This document shows, piece after piece, positions 57,621 to 64,000 of a DNA stretch of 64,000 nucleotides (position 1 is the stretch's first letter; each line of letters begins with the position of its first letter). The notes under the pieces are model-generated. The model ran no database searches, was not told the origin of the DNA, and saw only the letters and a program-made list of their open reading frames with translations. This DNA comes from Celoporthe dispersa. Its lineage: Eukaryota; Ascomycota; Sordariomycetes; Diaporthales; Cryphonectriaceae. The stretch lies in assembly GCA_016584495.1 (NCBI GenBank), contig WAID01000006.1, positions 3,162,001 through 3,226,000 on the forward strand, given 5' to 3'. The position numbers were made by a program, and so were the translations under genes.

Positions 57621-59642
57621 ATGTCTCTACAATACCAAAAACAACAACAACAACACCCCCCTCCTCCTCATCATCAACCACACCAGCAGCAGCCACCAAG
57701 TTGTTGGACCTGCCGGGTCCGGCGCAAGAAATGCGACCGCACAAAACCAAGGTGCAGCGCGTGCGCGGCGCTGGAGATCACCTGCCACTACAGCGAGACG
57801 AGGCCGGAATGGATGGACGGCGGGGAGAGGCAGGAGGAGATGGCCAAGGTGATCAAGGCCGAGGTCAGGCAGGGGTCCGAGGCCCGCCGCGAGCGGCAGT
57901 ACATCCAGGTCCTGACCCTCCACGAGGACCGCGTGCGCATGGACGAGCCCGAGGAGAGGCCCGCGCCCCAGCCGCGGCCCAGCCTGCTGTCGCTCAACAA
58001 CAACAACATCAACAGCGCTCACCCTTCCTCCTGCTCCGAGGACCGTGACGACAAGAGCGACCTGGGCCTCCTCGACGGCAGCCACCACGCGGCTGCGATG
58101 ACCAACCACAGCCACACGCCCGACTCGAGCCCGCCGTCGTCGTCCACGGGCATCTCGCCCAGGCCCGTGTGTCCGGACTGCGTGGCGGATGGCTACGTGG
58201 GCCTACCGATCCCGTCGCTGCACGGGCACGAGTTCACGGTGTGGAACCTGCTCGGCCTGGACAACGACAGGAACCGGGCGATGGCGGCGGACGTGGAGAC
58301 GGACTTCACCATCACGTTCCTGGACTACGTGTTCCCCTTCATCTACCCCTTCTACCAGCCGTCGATCCTGGAGGGCGGGCGGAGCTGGCTGCTGGCGATG
58401 CTCCGCGGCAACACGGCCTTCTTCCACTCCGGCATGAGCCTCAGCGCGTACTTCTTCACGGTGATCCTGCGGGGCGGGGACCGCCACCAGGTGTGCTCGC
58501 AGCAGATCTGGAACAAGCTGGTGGCGCACGTGGACACGGCGGTGAAGGCGATGCAGCAGGACATGGAGGACCTCAAGAGGGGCCAGGACGGCAGGTCCAC
58601 CATCTTCCAGAAGGGCAAGACGATGGAGAGCATCATCCAGCTGCTCATCCTCGAGCACTCGATGGCCAGGACCTCGGACTGGAACGTGCACCTCTCGGCG
58701 GCCATGGCCATCTTCCAGGAGATCTTTGACGAGCACGGCATCGACGAGGCCGGCAAGCCCAACATGGTGCCGGTGGTGGAGGCCCTCAGCAAGCCGTCGT
58801 GGCAGAAGTTCATGGCGGAGCGCGTGGTGTGGCACTGCGACCAGGGGGCGTTCCGGTTCTACACGGCCGTCCTGCTCTTCACCGACATCATAGCCAGCAC
58901 CTGCCTCGAGGGCCCGCCCCGGCTCCGCAAGTACCACAGCATCATGGTGAAGGAGGACGAGGCCAGCCCGCCCTGCGAGAAGATCCGCATGGAGAACTTC
59001 TTCGGGTGCCAGGGGTGGGTGCTGATGACCATCGGCGACATCGCGCTCCTCGACGCCTGGAAGAAGGAGTCCCGGTCCCAGGGCAAGTTCCGGCCCGACG
59101 AGCTGCTCGAGCACAGCAGCCACCTCCACCAGCGCCTCCAGCAGGGGCTCGCGCGCCTCGACAGGGACAGCCTCCGCCGGCGCATCCCCAACGACATCAC
59201 GGCCGTGCTCCGGTCGTACTACCGCGCCGACGGCCCGCAGGTGCGCGCCGACGAGCAGGTCACCGCCACGCGCATCTGGGCCCTCGCCGCCACGGCCTAC
59301 CTGGGCGTCGTGGTCACGGGCTGGGCGGCCGCGACCAAGGCGGCGGCCAGCAGCATCGCCGTCGCCATGCAGCTGCTGTACAGCATCTCGTCGCCGGCCG
59401 TGCTGCGGAGCCTGTCGTGGCCGTTCTTCGTGCTGGGGTGCCTGGCCACGCGGGAGCAGGAGCAGCTGTTCGCGCAGGTGGCGAGCTGCATGGGCCCGCT
59501 GCTCGAGTTCGGCACCGTGGGGGAGGCGATGCGCATCATGCGGCGCGTGTGGGAGCTGCGGGACATGAACGGCCTGGACATGGAGACGTGGGATATCGCT
59601 GCGTGCTCCAGGGTGTTCGGCACGCAGGTGCTCATGACCTGA
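57621..59642 (+). CDS. Zn2Cys6 fungal transcription factor (Fungal_trans_2 type)
   Basis: Single exon from the ATG at 57621, 673 aa. A Gln/His/Pro-rich lead is followed by the binuclear cluster at residues 28-55: C28-x2-C31-x6-C38-x6-C45-x2-C48-x6-C55, with RVRRKKCDRTKPRC in its core. The Trp-Met after the cluster (YSETRPEWMDGG) and the C-terminal regulatory region (GHEFTVWNLLGLDNDRN, then FITF-like LDYVFPFIYPFYQPSILEGGRSWLL) match the group with a Fungal_trans_2 domain. The middle is low-complexity (Asn, Ser, Pro). A predicted nuclear DNA-binding regulator; targets are unknown. It is convergent with the secreted carboxylesterase, so a shared regulatory role is possible but not shown. The frame upstream of the ATG is open but is leader. 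Confidence 0.93.
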   Translation: MSLQYQKQQQQHPPPPHHQPHQQQPPSCWTCRVRRKKCDRTKPRCSACAALEITCHYSETRPEWMDGGERQEEMAKVIKAEVRQGSEARRERQYIQVLTLHEDRVRMDEPEERPAPQPRPSLLSLNNNNINSAHPSSCSEDRDDKSDLGLLDGSHHAAAMTNHSHTPDSSPPSSSTGISPRPVCPDCVADGYVGLPIPSLHGHEFTVWNLLGLDNDRNRAMAADVETDFTITFLDYVFPFIYPFYQPSILEGGRSWLLAMLRGNTAFFHSGMSLSAYFFTVILRGGDRHQVCSQQIWNKLVAHVDTAVKAMQQDMEDLKRGQDGRSTIFQKGKTMESIIQLLILEHSMARTSDWNVHLSAAMAIFQEIFDEHGIDEAGKPNMVPVVEALSKPSWQKFMAERVVWHCDQGAFRFYTAVLLFTDIIASTCLEGPPRLRKYHSIMVKEDEASPPCEKIRMENFFGCQGWVLMTIGDIALLDAWKKESRSQGKFRPDELLEHSSHLHQRLQQGLARLDRDSLRRRIPNDITAVLRSYYRADGPQVRADEQVTATRIWALAATAYLGVVVTGWAAATKAAASSIAVAMQLLYSISSPAVLRSLSWPFFVLGCLATREQEQLFAQVASCMGPLLEFGTVGEAMRIMRRVWELRDMNGLDMETWDIAACSRVFGTQVLMT

Positions 59643-59809
59643 GGGGGCGAGGAGGGGGGTGCCCGCGTGTCGTGCTCGGCCCGCGACGGCGTGTGCTAGA
59701 TTATTTCTGACCGACGAGAGAGATATTGAAGCCGAGGAGGTCAACCCACGCTGTTTGGGTGGCGCCTCATGTCATATATAGGATAGCTTTCCAAGGCATG
59801 ATGATGATG

Positions 59810-59857
59810 ATATATACAGATACACACATACATATATATACATATATATATATATAC

Positions 59858-59904
<47 letters not shown>

Positions 59905-59907
59905 AAT
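59810..59907. repeat. Compound TA/CA microsatellite
   Basis: About 100 bases of mixed ATA, CATA and CACA units. Probably variable in length between strains. Confidence 0.9.
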
Positions 59908-60015
59908 ATTGGAGGTGAAGGTAGGATCAGCATCCCCGGCCAGAGAATGGAGGGGTAAAAGTTGTGTTGACGAGGAGGGGGGAAAAAAGGCCTTCTGGCT
60001 AGCCCCTGGAACGTT

Positions 60016-60025
60016 GGGGGGGGGG
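60016..60025. repeat. Poly-G run (10 G)
   Basis: Ten consecutive G in the convergent spacer. Confidence 0.9.
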
Positions 60026-60215
60026 CATGAAGGGGGGCCCCTGTAAGCACTATAGCCCCTAGCTGATTGCTCCTGCCTCTACAATTTTTTCCAGGCATTA
60101 TGAATTACTACCTGCTTTAAGTACGTACTTGTGTACCTCATGAGTGTTTGTTTACCCACCGACTCGCCCTGGGGACTGAGCCGTCATCTCCCTCCTCCCA
60201 CACCAGCTCTGCTCG

Positions 60216-62162
60216 TTACTGTCGGATCTGCACCCCAATGCCGTACCAGAAAACACACCTCGTCATCAGGTCGGAGCCGGCCAGGTTCTCCATCCCCGTG
60301 CCTCCTCCCGTCGAGAACAACAGCCGCCCCTGCGCCGTCTCGTTCCAGGGCACCCACTCGGCCGTCCCGCGCAGCCGATGCGCGTTCGGATCAAAGGTCC
60401 GGATAAACGAGGTCCAGTAGCCCTGGGCCACGGGCACGGCGTGCGCGTTGACCCCGCCAGGGTAGTAGCTCGCAGGCGACTCCCCGTTGGTGTTCTCGGG
60501 CCCCCAGATGGCGTTCAGCTCGACGGTGTGCTCGACGCCGTACCCTTCTGCCTCCTCGGTCGGGTCCTCGACGTCCCAGCGGTAGGCGTACGACTGCGGC
60601 ACGCCGTACTGGAGGAACATGGCCGAGATGTAGAGCCCGGGACACATGTAGCGCATCTCGCCGTAGACGTTGCTGACCTGGCGCCAGTAGCAGCCGGTGT
60701 TGGGACAGGTGTCGTTGGGGTTTGGGTAGAGGCTGTTGATCTGGCCAAAGTCGGAGAGGGAGACGAAGGGGAACTGGTTCTTGATGAACATGTTGCTCTC
60801 CTGCAGGGTGCTGGTGTTGGACGGGGTGAAGATGGTCCCGCCGTTGGTGTCGTCGCCGAAGATCACGGGCACCCTGATGAAGCTGCCCTGCTCGAAGGAC
60901 GCGTAGGTCACGTCCCGGATGAGGTCGCCGTCGATGACTGGGTTGTACATGTACAGCGGCGGTGCTGCAGAGCCGGGAAACGGGATGTTGTAATTTACAT
61001 CCTGGATCTCGACGGCCGTCTTGGACCGGAGACAGGCCAGGGTCTTGCTGCCCACACAGCCCAGGCGGATCGCCAGGTTGTCGTACTGCCACTGCGACTG
61101 GTCGACTGTGTATACAGTGGCGAACGAGACCGACTCGGCCGCTGCGGCGTGAAACAAACCATCGTCCCGGCCCCCGTACGCGATCAGGTGCAGGCTCACG
61201 CTCGCCGCACCCGCCGAGTCTCCGCCCAGGACCACATGGTCCGGGTCCCCGCCGAACCTCGCCACGTACCTCTGCACCCACTGCATCACCTTGCGCTGGT
61301 CAAACAGCCCGTTGTTGGGCGGGACGGCGTCGCCGTCGGTCAGGAACCCATAAGGCCCGACGCGGTAGTTGAAGGTGATGACGATGATGTTATTGCCGCT
61401 GGCGTTGATGAGGCCTGTGCCGTTGAGGTTGGGGTTGCTGTTGCTGTTGAAGCCCCCGCCCTGGATGAAGAGGAAGACGGGAAGTTTGGACCTGGTGGTG
61501 GCGTTGCTGGGGGCGTAGATGTCCAGGTAGAGGCAGTCCTCCGAGGTGGCTGTGTTGTCAGATGGGCTGTTTGTGCCGAGACAGTACGGGCCGTGCTAGA
61601 TGTGTGTGTGTGCGCGCGCGTCTCTGTATAAGCTTGTATATCTGTAAAGATGTTCTTTGGGTACGGTAAGCTCCTTACCTGGTCTGCGAGCTGGACAGTA
61701 CTGTTGAGCAGAGGATCCTGGGGACGAGCGAAACGGAGGTCCCCGAGGGGAGGTGCTGCGTAACGTATTCCAAGCCCTGGTTATTTGTTTAGATATTAGA
61801 ATCATGATCTGTCTCATCGCTGAGGGCTTTTAATAAGAATGCCAGTATATGAGTGTGTGCGTGTGAGAGAGCGAGGGGGAGGGGAGGGAGAGGAAGACAC
61901 AGGAGCGAGAAAGACTCGCTTCCGCTCATCTTCTAGAAGAGGGAGGGGGAAGAAGAAGCAATAACCACCCTCCATACTCTCTTTCTCTCACAGACTCTCT
62001 CCCAGGAGACTTACATTGGGTGACGCCGGTTCCATGCTGTGCCGTGCCCACATAGGTCGAGTAGTTCAGGTTGACGGTGGCATCCACGGCCTCGACCGGT
62101 GGGCTGAGATACCCTATGAGGCCCGCGAGGGCAAGCCCAACATAACCACGAAGCCTGGCCAT
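60216..62162 (-). CDS. Secreted type-B carboxylesterase / lipase
   Basis: Extracellular alpha/beta hydrolase. Exons 62162-62015, 61776-61679 and 61595-60216 give 541 aa, the usual length; introns of 238 and 83 bases. Residues 1-25 (MARLRGYVGLALAGLIGYLSPP, then VEA) are a signal peptide, likely cut after VEA. Family landmarks: WLGIRYAAPPLGDLRF, SEDCLYLDIYAP, LPVFLFIQGGGFNSNSN (oxyanion-hole glycines), nucleophile elbow GGDSAGA (Ser209) and EGYGVEHTVELNAIWG (His438). The acid residue is probably in the DGDLIRD or DDTNGGTIF region. Several N-x-S/T sites in the N-terminal third suggest glycosylation. Exon 3 has no start codon before the MMQW segment, so a naive ORF is short; the CTAG acceptor at 61596 explains this. 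Convergent with the Zn2Cys6 regulator. Confidence 0.93.
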
Positions 62163-62488
62163 GATAATATATCTCTAAGAAGGGAGGGTAGAGAGGAGGA
62201 GGGGGAGGGGGGGGAGGAGGAGGGGGAGACCAAGCACAACGAGGGTCAGAGCAGAATTTCTTCTCCTCCAAGGTCAGGGCCGGCGGTGTGTGTTTTCCCC
62301 TCTCTGTCTCTCAAAAGTGGCATTCAGCCATGCTTGCTATTTCCGAGCACGGGCATGTGGCTAATGTACGCTACTTAGTGGGTTTCTTAGGTATCCACCG
62401 TGATCATCATATATTGTGTACATGGTAGTATGTAGCAGTAGGGACACCTCCGCATCCTCGGGTGATACAGGATCAAAATAACCCCGAG

Positions 62489-62528
<40 letters not shown>

Positions 62529-64000
62529 TATCAGAGCTCGTGATGGTTCCTTTTTTTCTCTTTTCTCTGTTTGTTTCTCTCTCTTCTGCTTGGTCATCAC
62601 CCGTGGCGACGTGACCTGTCGTCGGTGAAGGTGGGCTACTGCGCGAACCCGAGATCTTGTCAAGTAGTGTGGATGGGTATAGCCTACAAAAGGAAGAGAG
62701 AGAAAAAAAAAAGTAGAACGGGCCCTTGTCTCAATCTAGGTTCTGCCCGTCATGTGGCCGGCAGACGTGCATACGCGCAGCCGCTTTGCGGGGGAGCGGG
62801 AAGAGCAGGTGAACAAATCAAGATTTACTGTAGCCTCCTGTACCCCGGATCTGACCAGGGAAGAAGAAAGAAAAAAAAGAAAGAAAAAGTGGTAGGGGAA
62901 TCCACCTGGTCAGCAGTCATTCGTCCTGTGGGATACGGATCTCGGCAATAGATTAATGTTGTCACGGTAGTAGTATGGCCCGACATGCATGTCAGTTGTG
63001 CCCAATATTACGTCTTGTATTAGAGTCAGGAAGCATTACTCGGGACATTTTTCTTGACCAGCTGTCTCGGCTTGAATCACCCGGTCTCCCACATACTTCG
63101 TAGATCTGGAATGTACACTTGATATGTACACATGTGTGTGCATGTGTGTGGTATTATGTAGTCGTTCATGGGCCGATGATTATGGAGATGGTTGGTCTCT
63201 TGGCTGTGGTGCTGTACGTCCGCCAACTACCCTGCTTTAACTGTATTATTACGACCGAACATGGGGGATGATGTGATGTCGTCAACTTAAATTATAGGTT
63301 TGCCAGGCAATAGTACGGCCCAACCTTGCAGCACATGGCACCCCGCGCGGCGAGCGAGACGCGTGTTCCCTGCAGCTGGCCCTACCTTTTTGTACCTGTC
63401 TCTGATAGACTATCACCATAAACGACCATGATGACGCCGTTCATGAGGAAGAAGCCTTCCAAATTGGGAATGTTCTGCTGGTAGATAGTCAGGTGACATA
63501 GAGATTGTCAATGTTACTTTTACGACCCCAACTACGACTAAATGAGAGGAACATGGTGTGCAAGCACGTAATTATATCTCTCGCTTGTTGGAAAGGATGT
63601 GGTTGTTTTCTATACGAGATATGATCGAGAATCAGCCATTAGATTGTTCATAACCCTTAGGCAGATTATCCCATCTCCTCTGCTGATTGACAAGACCAGT
63701 TGATCTTGTCTTGCCCCCTTCTTCTCGTTGATGAGCCCACAGGAGCAGAATATTAGTAGTGATCGTACAATACAACTAGAGCCTCATGCCTTGGCACTGC
63801 TTCAAAGCAAGTGAATGAGATGATAGGCTAGTTAATCTACCTCAGACAGTCCACGTCCACGTTCTTATCCAGGGACTTAGTTACGTTCTGTACGAGCTCT
63901 CAGCCTACGACGTCTTCCAGTTATAGGCCACTCATCCCCAGCCTGCGCTGGGCATGGCATCCTTTTCCTCAGTGCTCGCATGCTTTGTCTTGGCAAAGTG
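62163..64000. other. Right end of window, no gene recognised
   Basis: Promoter side of the esterase. Contains GA/GGA-rich DNA (62175-62230), an AC microsatellite (62491-62526) and then about 1.4 kb of more AT-rich DNA with no convincing coding frame, RNA gene or repeat. Confidence 0.5.
62491..62526. repeat. (AC)18 microsatellite
   Basis: Uninterrupted AC run of about 36 bases upstream of the esterase gene. Confidence 0.95.

Larger units (their letters stand above)
59643..60215. other. Convergent intergenic with TA/CA microsatellite
   Basis: 3' regions of the regulator and esterase genes. A compound TA/CA repeat spans about 59810-59907, and G10 lies at 60016-60025. No gene. Confidence 0.7.

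Noticed and set aside
58203..59744. 513-codon open frame antisense to the Zn2Cys6 regulator
   Set aside because: Shadow of a GC-rich exon; His/Arg/Leu-rich product with no domain.
60378..61631. 417-codon open frame antisense to the carboxylesterase
   Set aside because: Same shadow effect; the sense strand has a signal peptide, intron joints and catalytic motifs.

Overview
The window looks like nuclear DNA of a filamentous ascomycete (Pezizomycotina, probably Sordariomycetes). Genes carry short introns of about 50-110 bp with GTRNGT-type donors and CAG/TAG acceptors. Products include fungal types such as a Zn2Cys6 regulator, a CmcJ/NvfI-family oxygenase, Mic12 and an R3H-SUZ protein. Intergenic DNA is rich in CT/GA tracts and microsatellites. 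I see no rRNA, tRNA, CRISPR array, plasmid feature or intact transposon. All exon models come from reading the sequence and from family knowledge; no database search was run.

Layout, left to right. 0.9-4.4 kb (+): DDHD phospholipase. 4.8-5.6 (-): RING-like/ankyrin-like protein. 6.6-8.8 (+): fimbrin. 9.4-10.9 (+): SRAP/HMCES-type DNA-protein crosslink protein. 11.5-14.6 (-): mitochondrial PPR protein. 14.9-15.6 (+): Cwf18. 15.8-16.8 (-): zinc-knuckle RS-rich protein. 18.3-21.0 (+): R3H-SUZ protein. 21.7-22.9 (-): eIF3f. 23.4-25.7 (+): Utp25. 25.9-26.6 (-): mitochondrial ribosomal protein bL17m. 27.4-28.3 (+): Mic12. 28.9-30.7 (-): membrane acyltransferase-3. 32.6-33.8 (-): ALA dehydratase. 35.9-38.2 (+): unrecognised protein with CXXC pairs. 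38.6-38.9 (-): small basic His-rich protein. 40.3-41.4 (+): CmcJ/NvfI-like oxygenase. 41.7-43.1 (-): class-C beta-lactamase-like hydrolase. 43.1-48.3: long gap of low-complexity DNA. 48.3-52.7 (+): MIT-domain protein. 53.3-55.6 (+): Guf1/EF4. 57.6-59.6 (+): Zn2Cys6 regulator. 60.2-62.2 (-): secreted carboxylesterase. 62.2-64.0: nothing recognised.

From 11.5 to 26.6 kb almost every gene works in RNA processing, ribosome assembly or translation. Guf1, bL17m, Mic12 and the PPR protein are mitochondrial. The right-hand third is more accessory in character: an oxygenase and hydrolase pair, then a regulator and a secreted esterase.

The most striking property is the number of single-base frame breaks. 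At least fifteen positions in eight otherwise well-conserved genes need one base added or removed, most of them in or next to a short homopolymer. Each gene becomes full length and ends on a plausible family C-terminus once corrected. The simplest explanation is homopolymer-length error in the assembly, but this should be checked in reads. Other observations are a 27-nt-arm hairpin between two convergent genes, a 14-nt PAC-like promoter motif shared by UTP25 and GUF1 at almost the same distance from the ATG, and poly-C runs inside several introns.
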